From NCBI GenBank assembly GCA_021822495.1, contig JAKAQO010000001.1:310001-374000 (forward strand): a stretch of DNA of 64,000 nt. Direction: 5' to 3'. Below the pieces are notes generated by a model that made no database searches, was not told the origin of the DNA, and worked only from the letters and a program-made list of their open reading frames with translations. The position numbers and the translations under genes are program-made. The stretch comes from a bacterium. Lineage in GTDB: Bacteria; Elusimicrobiota; Elusimicrobia; UBA1565; UBA9628. Each line of letters begins with the position of its first letter. Within the stretch, counting starts at the first letter, position 1. Shown here piece after piece: positions 1-8,577 of the stretch.

Positions 1-1391
1 TTCTCCAAATTAGGCCGCCCTAAACTTTTATACCACAAGGCCGTCGTGCGAGCGACCACCGCTTCAGCCTCCTGGGCCGCCATCGGGCTTTGCCCGCCCA
101 TAGCGCGGCCGACCACTCCATAGAGATAATCCTCAACCCCGGTTTCATTGACCAACTTAAACCCGCGGGGATTGGGAAAGACTTCAACCATACCGCGTAA
201 TTCACGGTCCCCGGAATCAAATCCGATCGTATTTGAGAAATGAGCGCTTTTGAGAAGAATCGAACCCAAAGAACCGGAAGAAGGAATAATTTTAAACGGT
301 TCCTTACTTGTATATTCGATATTGTCCTCGGTATCGCGAACCTCGATGAGCCCGTTTTCTGATTCAAAAGAAATCTGCCATTGATTATAGGGCGCAATAT
401 TATCGCGAATGACTTCGCCGTTGTGGGACACGATTTTAAACGAACGGTTGGTCATAAAATAGACTCTCGTCATGGTATGCGGCCGCCCTTTTTCTCCGCA
501 AAAAAGCGCGACTCGAATGGTGGGGCTGGAAACATCTTCTTCCGTTGAAACATCCCCCGACAAAAAAGGACGGGATATCCGCCTTTCCGGAAGAATTTGG
601 CTTGGCGGCTCCGCCAGATATTTCTGTATGGACTTGAGAATTTTAGCGAAAAAGACATTTCCTGGGTCCAAAGCCGAAAGATGATGATAAAGAATCCAAG
701 CGTCTTTGTTTTCCCCAATTTTAAATTCCAGCCGGGCCAAATCAACCATGGCTTCAAAATTAAAAAGGTCCAGGCTCACGCTTTGATTAAAGGCGGCTAA
801 TGCCGCTTCCGGGTTTCCTAGGCGCAATTCCGTCCCCCCGGTCTTGTCATAAGCGACCGATAGAGTATACGGACTTTTAGTCAGACAAAGTCCGAAAGGC
901 TTCACGGCCAACTTTGGGTGTCCATCCAAATTTTCCGCAACCCCCATTCCCAAATAGGCCTCCGCCTGTTGGGCCGAATTTAAGGAATATTTCAGCGCTT
1001 GAGAAAAAGCCGCCTTCGCTTCCCGATAATTTCCCGCGGAGAGATACCCCCAGCCTTCCTGATTGAAAACAAACCCATCCGCGTCGGAGTTTAAAGAAGC
1101 TCTCAGCCAATGGGCCAAAGCCTCATCATTACGGCCCAAATCCCGGTCTAAAATCGCCAGATTCTCATCCGGGCGATCAACACCGGAACCCATCACTTCC
1201 AAATAACGGTAAGAATTTTTAGCGTCTTTAAAGCGACCTTCAAGAAACGCTTGATAGCCTTCCTTGCGGACGCCTTCAACTTCCGAGTCAATGCGGGTTT
1301 GGACGGTTTGGGTGGACGCGCTCGGAGTTTTTGCCAAGACGGAGGAATGCGCGAATAATAACGCCGCCCACAAAAACCAAGATCGGCTCAT
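1..1391 (-). CDS. TPR-SpoIID/LytB-domain secreted protein (3' end beyond window)
   Basis: An uninterrupted frame of 463 codons runs from the ATG at 1389-1391 off the left edge. The N-terminus is a signal peptide (MSRSWFLWAALLFA..., cleavage near LA-KT). Helical repeats resembling TPRs follow over about residues 30-220. The visible C-terminal part carries the SpoIID/LytB signature: NETGVEDYLYGVVGRAMG, then MAAQEAEAVVARTTALW. In Bacillus SpoIID is a peptidoglycan lytic transglycosylase; in diderms such proteins are exported and usually of unknown role, so a cell-wall function is inferred. It lies 4 bp after the 163-residue gene and is the last visible gene of an operon headed by the GYF protein. 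The catalytic domain may continue outside the window, so the C-terminal end cannot be judged. Confidence 0.8.
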   Translation of the reverse strand, partial: MSRSWFLWAALLFAHSSVLAKTPSASTQTVQTRIDSEVEGVRKEGYQAFLEGRFKDAKNSYRYLEVMGSGVDRPDENLAILDRDLGRNDEALAHWLRASLNSDADGFVFNQEGWGYLSAGNYREAKAAFSQALKYSLNSAQQAEAYLGMGVAENLDGHPKLAVKPFGLCLTKSPYTLSVAYDKTGGTELRLGNPEAALAAFNQSVSLDLFNFEAMVDLARLEFKIGENKDAWILYHHLSALDPGNVFFAKILKSIQKYLAEPPSQILPERRISRPFLSGDVSTEEDVSSPTIRVALFCGEKGRPHTMTRVYFMTNRSFKIVSHNGEVIRDNIAPYNQWQISFESENGLIEVRDTEDNIEYTSKEPFKIIPSSGSLGSILLKSAHFSNTIGFDSGDRELRGMVEVFPNPRGFKLVNETGVEDYLYGVVGRAMGGQSPMAAQEAEAVVARTTALWYKSLGRPNLE

Positions 1392-1395
1392 CGGT

Positions 1396-1887
1396 CTAGG
1401 GACTGCTGATCCTCAGCACGATTCGATTCGCGATATTGGGCAGGGATTGCGCGCGCTGAACCATCTCTTGAATGTCTTGAACCAGATACCAGGCTTCGAT
1501 TTTATACTCCGCTTCCCGCATATGTTGGTGGGCAAGCAAGGCCTTATCATGCAAGGCCTTGACATCCCGGTTAAGCCGTTCACAAACTCTCATCAAAGAC
1601 TGCGCGGCCTTGACCGAAGATTCATCGTAGACGGCGACGCGCTCAATCGCTCCCACCTGATTGGGCACGGCAGCGACATCAAAGCCAAAACGCCTTATTT
1701 CCTGGCGGAAATGCTGAAGGTCGGAACCAAACATCATATCGGGATTTTTATGACCATTTTTGACGCTCGCGGAAATTCTCTGGGCGCGGAAAAGAAGTTC
1801 TTCTAAGCGCGCGCTTTGGACGGAAACGCGATCGCAAAGAATGCCCAGGCTCCCTTCCACCTGCCGCAAAGCGCGATCTGTTTCCAT
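1396..1887 (-). CDS. Hypothetical helical protein
   Basis: This 163-residue protein has no signal peptide and no membrane segment. It is almost wholly predicted alpha-helix, with heptad-like hydrophobic spacing in the N-terminal third (LRQVEGSLGILCDRV, SARLEELLFRAQRI) and again near 110-150. I do not recognise a family. It sits between the GYF/coiled-coil membrane protein (10 bp upstream) and the SpoIID-type protein (4 bp downstream). Its start has a GAGG-type ribosome site, so it is probably co-translated with them. A cytoplasmic partner of the coiled-coil region of the GYF protein is a guess from context only. Confidence 0.6.
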   Translation of the reverse strand: METDRALRQVEGSLGILCDRVSVQSARLEELLFRAQRISASVKNGHKNPDMMFGSDLQHFRQEIRRFGFDVAAVPNQVGAIERVAVYDESSVKAAQSLMRVCERLNRDVKALHDKALLAHQHMREAEYKIEAWYLVQDIQEMVQRAQSLPNIANRIVLRISSP

Positions 1888-1897
1888 GGGTTCAACC

Positions 1898-4000
1898 TCA
1901 AGGTTTAAGCAACTGATCCAACTCTTGATTCTGGTTTTGTCCAGATGTTGGCGCCGCTTGCGGCTGAGCCGCGGGAGAAGAGCTTGGAGCCGGCAACGGC
2001 GAGGAATTTCCAGTCGCCGATTGCGGATTTGGAATTCCCGGCATGATGTCGCCTTTTTTCATTTTCTTAACTGGGGATTTTTTGGCAACAGATTTCTTTT
2101 TCGCAACAACCTTCTTTTTTAAGGCAACCTTCTTTTTTCTGCGCGCAAGAATTTTCTTTTTGGCTAAAGGACGCTTTTTTGCTAATTTTCTCTTAACCAA
2201 AGGAACCTGGGATTTTCCGGACAACAAATCCAACGCCGCTTGATTTTGTCCAACCACTTTTTGAAGAGACAAATCCGCCTGAAACTCGTAGGATTTTTGC
2301 GTTCCGTTCATCGCGGGCGGAGTTTGATAATTGACCTGATAAAGATTATCTTTTATCTTCTCGGCGCTCCAAGGACTCAAATCTCCCAAGGGGCCGCTAG
2401 CCGTCGCCCCCAAGGCTTCGGAAATGGTTTTCCCACCCAAAGAGATCGGCCAATTTTGGACCAGTTTAATCGCGGAATCTTTAAAAGATTGGTCCTGATC
2501 TGGAGGAAGTGGGGCCGGGGTCGGAGACGAAGCAGACGCTTGAGCGGCTACGGGAGACTGATTGGGCATGGAAAGCGACGATGCCGCCGAAGAAGCAAGA
2601 GGCAAACTCAGCGCAACGGATTTTGGTTTAGATAACTCTAAGCCCGGAATAAGGCCTAAAACGTAAGCCAGAGCGAACAAGACACCCCCTGCGAGCGCGA
2701 AAATTAAAACCCAGACTCCTTTCCTGCTTTTTTTCTGCGCTTTGACCGGGGCTTCTGTGGATTCAGAGGGAAACCCGCCAAGAGAAGAGCTATCTGGAGG
2801 TGCCGAAACGGCCTGAACCCCCAAGGGAATTTCCGCCCCCGCTGAAGCGCCTGGATCAATCAAACTGTCTCCAAGACCCGGAGTCTGATTAGTCTCCATT
2901 GGCGCAACCGGAGACGCAGCCAAATTTGGGTCCGGAATATTGCCTATGGGAAGGATGAAATCCGGAACGGCCTCGGCGCCCGGAATTTGGGAAGTGGATT
3001 CTCCCATAGGCGCGATTTGAGGCATTTCCGGCATGGACGCAGGTGGCGCAAAAGGAGACGGAGGAAACCCCACGTTGCCGGCCGCAGACCCTTCTAGAGA
3101 CGCGGACTCCAACGGCTGTTCCAAAGGGGTTATCGCGGGAGCCAAAACAGAAGCGGTTGAGCTCAAAGCAAGATCAGCAAACGCCGGAGGGGGAACTGCC
3201 GAAACTGGAGCGGAAGCAAAAGATTCCTGCTTGAGCCTCAACTCCGCGATTTCATCTTTAAGCCCGCCGACCATGCCCCGCAATTCATCCAAAGAGGCGC
3301 TCAAGGGGGCAACCTGCGAAGCTCCCTCGACTTTTTCAGCCAACTCCTGAATTCTGGAGTTCAAATCAGAAATCTTGGCTTCTAACGGCTGAACGCCGTT
3401 TTGAGATTGCGAAAGAGATTCAAGTTTTTGACTCAGTTCTTCAATCCAACGTTTTTGAGATCGAGTCGCCTCCTCAAGAGAAACTCCCTGGGCGCGGGAA
3501 TCAACGGCAATCTTCTCAATACTGTCTTTCAAACCTCCAAAAGACGCGGATATATTTTCCAGGTTTTTAATCCTTTGATCCCACTCCTTGGCTTGCCCAT
3601 TATCTCCATCAAATTTCGTTCGGAACTCATCCAATTCCCTTTTCACGTCTTTGACCGACTCCTGCATCTGGCTTACATTTTGGCCCAGGGCACCCAACTT
3701 CTCATGAACAGCGCCCAACAAACTGAGTTCCTTGATTAAAAGAGTGTCTCCACTGAATTCCGGGCTTGGGTCGGGCTGACTGGGCGCAAGCTGGCTAGGA
3801 ACCGGCGATTTGGGTTTAGACATGGCCTGTGAAATGGAGGACATCAAGCTCGCCCTTTGCCAATCTCCGGCATCGGTGCCTTGCCGCCCCTCGGGACAAA
3901 CCAAGGCATCTCCGGAAAAATCCGGCCGAGATACGAGTTCTTCTATAGAAAACGGACCCACGACTTGATTATTCTGAAAAATCCAATATCGCTCGCTCAT
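1898..4000 (-). CDS. GYF_2-domain, coiled-coil, single-TM protein with Lys-rich tail
   Basis: This 700-residue protein has a clear modular layout. Residues 4-55 match the GYF_2 (DUF4339) pattern (YWIFQNNQVVGPFS then EEL), usually a short interaction module. Residues 90-260 are heptad-rich coiled coil and 265-425 are Pro/Ala/Ser-rich linker. One membrane helix lies at about 429-451 (GVWVLIFALAGGVLFALAYV). A small globular segment spans 505-595, and 602-650 is an extreme Lys/Arg run (KKKILARRKKKVALKKK and similar), followed by a Pro/Ser/Gln tail. Positive residues flank the N-side of the membrane helix, so by the positive-inside rule the GYF and coiled-coil half should be cytoplasmic and the basic tail outside. 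Function is unknown. It heads the operon with the helical protein and the SpoIID protein, which hints at the cell envelope. Confidence 0.75.
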   Translation of the reverse strand: MSERYWIFQNNQVVGPFSIEELVSRPDFSGDALVCPEGRQGTDAGDWQRASLMSSISQAMSKPKSPVPSQLAPSQPDPSPEFSGDTLLIKELSLLGAVHEKLGALGQNVSQMQESVKDVKRELDEFRTKFDGDNGQAKEWDQRIKNLENISASFGGLKDSIEKIAVDSRAQGVSLEEATRSQKRWIEELSQKLESLSQSQNGVQPLEAKISDLNSRIQELAEKVEGASQVAPLSASLDELRGMVGGLKDEIAELRLKQESFASAPVSAVPPPAFADLALSSTASVLAPAITPLEQPLESASLEGSAAGNVGFPPSPFAPPASMPEMPQIAPMGESTSQIPGAEAVPDFILPIGNIPDPNLAASPVAPMETNQTPGLGDSLIDPGASAGAEIPLGVQAVSAPPDSSSLGGFPSESTEAPVKAQKKSRKGVWVLIFALAGGVLFALAYVLGLIPGLELSKPKSVALSLPLASSAASSLSMPNQSPVAAQASASSPTPAPLPPDQDQSFKDSAIKLVQNWPISLGGKTISEALGATASGPLGDLSPWSAEKIKDNLYQVNYQTPPAMNGTQKSYEFQADLSLQKVVGQNQAALDLLSGKSQVPLVKRKLAKKRPLAKKKILARRKKKVALKKKVVAKKKSVAKKSPVKKMKKGDIMPGIPNPQSATGNSSPLPAPSSSPAAQPQAAPTSGQNQNQELDQLLKP

Positions 4001-4093
4001 AGGACCTCAAAGCCTCCCTTAAATTTTCGCGTCTCAAACAAAAGTATAACAACTCTTCCCCTGAAATCAATGACAAATTTGTTACGCCCGCCT

Positions 4094-4160
4094 ATGCCTT
4101 TCCCTCATAATCATACGGGCGGCATTGTCCCAACCTTATGGTTATTGAGGAACGGGACTA
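4094..4160 (+). repeat. Dispersed two-hairpin element, copy A
   Basis: Related copies lie at 43448-43515 and 9996-10067. It begins ATGCCTTT and contains two short inverted repeats: ATGCC (4094-4098) with GGCAT (4121-4125), then GTCCC (4127-4131) with GGGAC (4154-4158). It lies in the divergent gap between the GYF gene and the peptide-binding-protein gene, 17 bp before the latter's ATG. It is probably not coding, because copies A and B differ by a 1-bp length change between the conserved blocks. Confidence 0.6.
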
Positions 4161-4177
4161 TATTCTATACTTCTCTT

Positions 4178-5905
4178 ATGCGAAAATCATTAGCTTTGCT
4201 GATAGTAGCGCTTCTGGCGCGCCCGGTATTCTCTAACTCATCTCAAACCTTCATTCTCGCTCAAGTAGATGAAATCACCAGCCTCGACCCGGCCTATCCT
4301 TATGATAACGCCAGCCAAAACGTCATTTTTAATGTTTATGATACCTTGCTGGGTTTTGACCGTTCGTCTTTCATCCATTTAATTCCTTCAATAGCGACCC
4401 AGGTTCCCTCGCGGAAAAACGGAGGCATCTCCGCAAATGGACGAGTCTACCGTTTTCATATCCGAAAAGGTATTCATTTTCAAGATGGAGAGATATTGAC
4501 TCCTGAGGATGTTCGCTATTCTTTGCTCCGCTTCATGCTGATGGATCGTCCCGGAGGTCCCTCAAGCCTTCTCCTCAAACCCATTTTGGGAATTGACTCC
4601 ACCCAGGAGAAAGGAGTGTCCCTCAAATCTATTTTCGATTCCGCTCAAAAAGCCGTGCGCGTGGAAGGGCAAGACGTCGTCATTACTCTCAAGCGGCCTT
4701 TTGCTCCATTTTTATCCATCATGGCCCGCTGGTCTTATGTCTTGCCAAAAAACTGGGCCGCCCAACACGGAGACTGGGACGGAACCTTCGCTTCCCTCCT
4801 TCATTTCAATCGCCCATCGGAAGACCGAAGCTATCTGCGAAACCACATGGATGGAAGCGGCCCTTTTAAACTCATGCTCTGGAATCCCATTTCCAAATAT
4901 ATCATCCTAAAGAGAAACGAGTATTATTGGCGAAAACCCGCCGCCCTGTCCCAGGTCATTATTCGCACCATCCCGGAATTTTCAACCCAAAAGTTAATGC
5001 TCAAGGCCGGAGACGTGGACGCCGTCAACGTGTCTCCCGCTTTTTTAAGCGAGGTTTCCAATATCCCAGAGGTAAGAATTGTTTCCCATCTCCCGCGCAT
5101 TGCGACCGACCCGGTCTTCTTCTTTACTTTCCAGATTAGCCCCACCGCCAATCGCGATATCGGTTCCGGCCGTTTGGGAGAAGACGGAATCCCTCCCGAT
5201 TTTTTCTCCGACTTGGACGTTCGCCTCGGCATGACCTACGCCTTTGACGCTAAAACCTTCGTTGGCGACGCTTTGAAAGGCGAAGGAACCATAGCCAAAA
5301 GCGTGGTTCCCCCCAAACTCCTGCCAACGCGCGTGAAAATTCCCTACCGCTCTTACAATCTCCAAAAAGCTGTCTTCCATTTTAAGCGCGCATTCCATGG
5401 ACAAGTTTGGAAAAAAGGATTTCATTTTACCCTTACCTACAACACCGGTTCCGAAAATCGTATGGCCGCAGCCCTTATCCTGAAAAAGAACGTGGAAGCG
5501 CTCAACCCAAAATTTCACATCGATGTTCGCGGCCTGGACTGGCCCTCGTTTTTAGACAAAAGCGAAAAGCATTTGATGCCAATTTTCGTGCGCGGCTGGT
5601 ACGCGGATTATCCCGACGCCTATAATTTTCTTAATGCGTTCTACGCCTCAAACGGGCGCTATCCCTTGGAGCAAAAATATCAGGACCCTCAAATGGACTC
5701 GCTTGTAAAAAAATTAGCGGAAAGCCCGAACCGTCTCAAACGGATCGAATGGGAAAAGAAAATCTTAACGCGCGCAAGTAAAAACGCACCCAATATCCCG
5801 GTCGCTAACCCAACCGCCATTTACGCCTTAAGGCGCGAGGTTGAGGGTTTTTATGATAACCCCATTGCCTTGGGACTCGATTATTACTATATAAGGAAAA
5901 AATGA
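4178..5905 (+). CDS. ABC-type peptide/solute-binding protein (family 5)
   Basis: Extracellular solute-binding protein of the oligopeptide type (SBP_bac_5, DppA/OppA-like), 575 residues. The ATG at 4178 is chosen because it starts a clean signal peptide (MRKSLALLIVALLARPVFS); the open frame extends upstream only through the hairpin repeat. Family features are visible: ILAQVDEITSLDPAYPYDN near the mature N-terminus, VYDTLLGFD, FHIRKGIHFQDGEILTPEDV, and the GWYADYPDAYNF block near the C-terminus. No permease or ATPase gene is adjacent, so it either serves a transporter encoded elsewhere or acts alone. It overlaps the endonuclease III gene by 4 bp (ATGA), so the two are probably translationally coupled. 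Confidence 0.88.
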   Translation: MRKSLALLIVALLARPVFSNSSQTFILAQVDEITSLDPAYPYDNASQNVIFNVYDTLLGFDRSSFIHLIPSIATQVPSRKNGGISANGRVYRFHIRKGIHFQDGEILTPEDVRYSLLRFMLMDRPGGPSSLLLKPILGIDSTQEKGVSLKSIFDSAQKAVRVEGQDVVITLKRPFAPFLSIMARWSYVLPKNWAAQHGDWDGTFASLLHFNRPSEDRSYLRNHMDGSGPFKLMLWNPISKYIILKRNEYYWRKPAALSQVIIRTIPEFSTQKLMLKAGDVDAVNVSPAFLSEVSNIPEVRIVSHLPRIATDPVFFFTFQISPTANRDIGSGRLGEDGIPPDFFSDLDVRLGMTYAFDAKTFVGDALKGEGTIAKSVVPPKLLPTRVKIPYRSYNLQKAVFHFKRAFHGQVWKKGFHFTLTYNTGSENRMAAALILKKNVEALNPKFHIDVRGLDWPSFLDKSEKHLMPIFVRGWYADYPDAYNFLNAFYASNGRYPLEQKYQDPQMDSLVKKLAESPNRLKRIEWEKKILTRASKNAPNIPVANPTAIYALRREVEGFYDNPIALGLDYYYIRKK

Positions 5906-6549
5906 AACTCGCCGATCGCTCCAAACAAGCCGGAAAAGTTCTCAAAGGTCTCAAAACGCTCTACCCGGACGCTCACTGCGAACTTAATTTCAGCTCCCCT
6001 TGGGAATTAGCGGTGGCCACAATCCTATCAGCTCAATGCACCGATAAAAGAGTCAACGCCGTCACTCCCCGTCTTTTCAAGAAATACAGGACAATCGAAG
6101 ATTACGCCAAAGCCGATATCAAAGAAATTGAGTCTATTATTCGCTCGACCGGTTTTTTTCGCTCCAAAGCGCTCTCCATCCAAGAATCGGCAAAAGTTCT
6201 TCTCAAGGACTTTAACGGTCAAATGCCCAAAACCATGGCCGAATTGACAAAACTTCGCGGCGTCGCCAGAAAAACCGCCAACGTCATTTTGGGAACGGCT
6301 TTTGGCCGCGCGGAAGGAATTGTCGTTGACACTCATGTCCAACGCCTTTCATTAAGACTGGGGCTTACGAAAAAAACCAATCCCGTCGCCATCGAAAAAG
6401 ACCTCATGCCGCTCATCCCGCGAAAGAATTGGATTTTTTTCGGGCACGCTTTGGTTTTGCACGGCAGAAGAATTTGCGCGGCAAGAAAGCCGCTTTGCCC
6501 ATCCTGCTTCTTTAAACCCTTCTGCCCTTATGAATTTAAAAACAAATGA
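5902..6549 (+). CDS. nth: Endonuclease III (DNA glycosylase/AP lyase)
   Basis: Base-excision repair enzyme that removes oxidised pyrimidines and cleaves the abasic site. At 215 residues it is the normal size. The helix-hairpin-helix LRGVARKTANVILGTAFG contains the catalytic lysine, and the catalytic aspartate lies in VDTHVQR. The C-terminus has the complete 4Fe-4S loop, Cys-X6-Cys-X2-Cys-X5-Cys (from ICAARKPLC to KPFC). All key residues are present. Translation starts at an ATG overlapping the stop of the solute-binding-protein gene. Confidence 0.97.
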   Translation: MKLADRSKQAGKVLKGLKTLYPDAHCELNFSSPWELAVATILSAQCTDKRVNAVTPRLFKKYRTIEDYAKADIKEIESIIRSTGFFRSKALSIQESAKVLLKDFNGQMPKTMAELTKLRGVARKTANVILGTAFGRAEGIVVDTHVQRLSLRLGLTKKTNPVAIEKDLMPLIPRKNWIFFGHALVLHGRRICAARKPLCPSCFFKPFCPYEFKNK

Positions 6550-6618
6550 ACCAACCTTTTTACCGTTTTTTTACCATCCTGTCACAAATTTGATACAAAG
6601 AAGGAGAACTATAACCTT

Positions 6619-7722
6619 ATGGCAGACAAAGAACTGACTTTAAACCAACTTCTACAAGAGGCCATCACGGTTGGAGGAAGCGATCTCCATCTAATTCAAG
6701 GCACCTCTCCCATGGTCCGGGTTTCAGGCGAAATAGCGGCGTTAAAGCATCCTGCCTTATATTCCGATCAAATCATGGCCCTCGTTAAACCCTTTATTGA
6801 TGAGAACGAATCAGAATCTTTTAAAAAAGAGTGTAAACTTCATTTTTCGAGAAGCATTGAATCTCTGGGACGATTTCGTTTCTCTATTTATCGCGCCCTG
6901 GGAACAGTCGGGGCAACTATTCGCATTATCACAAGCAAGATTTATCCCTTGGCCTCCTTGGGACTTCCCCCCATCGTGGGGAATCTCATTACCCGGCGAA
7001 CAGGAATTATTTTAGTCACCGGCCCCACTGGAAGCGGAAAAAGCACCACCATGGCCGCAATGATTGAACAAGTCAATCAGAACGGACGCCCTCAAAAAAT
7101 AATCACCATTGAAGATCCCATTGAAACTATTTTCAAACCTGCCCATTGCATTTTCGTCCAAAGGGAAGTCGGAGTCGACACCCCTTCTTTCGAGATGGGA
7201 ACCTTGGACGCTTTAAGACAAGACCCTGATATTCTATGTATCGGAGAACTTCGGGATGCAAAATCCATTCAGGCCGCGATGCTGGCCGCAGAAACGGGGC
7301 ACTTGGTCATCACCACCCTCCACACCCGGGACGCGTCAAAAACAGCCCAAAGAATCATCTCTTCTTTTCCGGAAGCCGACCAGCAAGCCCTCAGCGAGCA
7401 GTTCGCCTCAACGATTGAAGCCGTCATCTCCCAGGAACTTTTGCCGCGCGCGGACGGAAAGGGGATGGTGCTGGCGCCTGAAATCTTAATCGCAACATCG
7501 GCAGTCCGCCAACTCATCCGCGAAAGACGCCTTGAAGCCATAAACGACGCCATTCAAGCCGGAACCTCGGTCGGAATGGTTCCTAAGGACATGTGGCTTA
7601 AGAATCTGCTTCAGAAAAGTGTCATTTCCCGGGAGACCGCTCTTGCGGCGGCGCATAACGTACAAATGATTGATGAGAAAGCTCCTCCTCCGAAAGAAAA
7701 TCTATTTTTCCGAAAGCTTTAA
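6619..7722 (+). CDS. pilT: Type IV pilus retraction ATPase PilT
   Basis: Hexameric cytoplasmic ATPase that depolymerises type IV pili (twitching motility). It has 367 residues, usual for PilT. Visible motifs are the N-terminal GGSDLHL, Walker A GPTGSGKS (about 135-142), the Asp box ITIEDPIE, Walker B near DPDILCIGELRD (about 202-213), the His box GHLVITTLHT, and a PilT-type C-terminal AVRQLIRE motif (about 293-300). The start is supported by AAGGAG 12 bases upstream. No other pilus gene is in the window, so it is a detached member of that system. The related PilU is a less likely alternative, given the length and the LIRE motif. Confidence 0.95.
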   Translation: MADKELTLNQLLQEAITVGGSDLHLIQGTSPMVRVSGEIAALKHPALYSDQIMALVKPFIDENESESFKKECKLHFSRSIESLGRFRFSIYRALGTVGATIRIITSKIYPLASLGLPPIVGNLITRRTGIILVTGPTGSGKSTTMAAMIEQVNQNGRPQKIITIEDPIETIFKPAHCIFVQREVGVDTPSFEMGTLDALRQDPDILCIGELRDAKSIQAAMLAAETGHLVITTLHTRDASKTAQRIISSFPEADQQALSEQFASTIEAVISQELLPRADGKGMVLAPEILIATSAVRQLIRERRLEAINDAIQAGTSVGMVPKDMWLKNLLQKSVISRETALAAAHNVQMIDEKAPPPKENLFFRKL

Positions 7723-7737
7723 TTCTTAGGCAAACCT

Positions 7738-8577
7738 TTAGCGCATCTTTTTGGAAAAAGATTCTATATCCTGGCCGTCATAGAAGTGAATTTGCTTCAA
7801 GCGCCTAAGGCCTCCCCAATGGACGATCTTCTCGGCGTCATCCAATAAGATTCCGGGATAAACTTTTCCATGAACGATAGCTAGCTTTCCTTGCGCGCGC
7901 AAGACAACTCCTCCAAAATCAGGCCCGTAACGCTGCGCAAAATCCTCGATCTGGGAAACAAAGGGAACCGCGTCCGAAACTTGATAGAGCGAATACGCAT
8001 CCTGGATAAAAAGAATCTCGTCAAAAGCGGTCTTGTCCCATTCCCCGGCCACTTCCCGGCGCCCAATTCCCTCGGAAAATAATTTCTTCGCCTCTAAGAC
8101 CTTTAAATTGAAGTCTTTCGCGAATTTTGGATGGCGAGCGCCGTATTCAACCATAAACAAGACGCGATTGACCCGCGCGTAAAAAAAACTGTCCTCAGTC
8201 TCGACGGGAAGCCCTAAAGAGGCGATGGACAAGGCCCGAATCAAGGCCAAATCAAATTCCGGAGATGGAGGCGACAATAAAGCATTTTTATCGAACAAAA
8301 TTCGAGAATTCGGTTCCCAGGCGAAATTAACCAGGCGATTTTTTTTGACTGATCCAATAAAATCAGGGATAAATTCCGTCTCAGCCAGGAGTTTTCGTCC
8401 GATTTTTGTTTCCGAAATTTCTTTTTCCGCTTTTTTTAAATGTCGCGCCTGGACAAAAGACAATCCTGTTTCGGAAAAACCAAGTTCATTGGGAGAAACG
8501 ACGGGTTGCGCAAAAGAGAGACCGGCGCAGGAAATAATGAGAGCCGAAAGCCAAAGTTTCAAATCACGCAGTCCCAA
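7738..8577 (-). CDS. Exported protein of unknown function
   Basis: The 279-residue protein has a signal peptide (LWLSALIISCAGLSFAQ, cleavage likely after FA-Q). The rest is soluble, mixed alpha/beta, with no catalytic motif that I recognise. A central helical stretch (EYGARHPKFAKDFNLKVLEAKKLF) is the most structured-looking part. Its start overlaps the end of the ferredoxin-NADP reductase gene by 14 bp, so both are expected on one transcript. A functional tie is not obvious because this product should be periplasmic. Confidence 0.7.
   Translation of the reverse strand: MGLRDLKLWLSALIISCAGLSFAQPVVSPNELGFSETGLSFVQARHLKKAEKEISETKIGRKLLAETEFIPDFIGSVKKNRLVNFAWEPNSRILFDKNALLSPPSPEFDLALIRALSIASLGLPVETEDSFFYARVNRVLFMVEYGARHPKFAKDFNLKVLEAKKLFSEGIGRREVAGEWDKTAFDEILFIQDAYSLYQVSDAVPFVSQIEDFAQRYGPDFGGVVLRAQGKLAIVHGKVYPGILLDDAEKIVHWGGLRRLKQIHFYDGQDIESFSKKMR

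Noticed and set aside
4094-4160. A conserved small peptide starting MPFP at the three hairpin elements
   Set aside because: Copies A and B differ by one base in length between the conserved blocks, which shifts the frame; the stems are better conserved than any reading frame.
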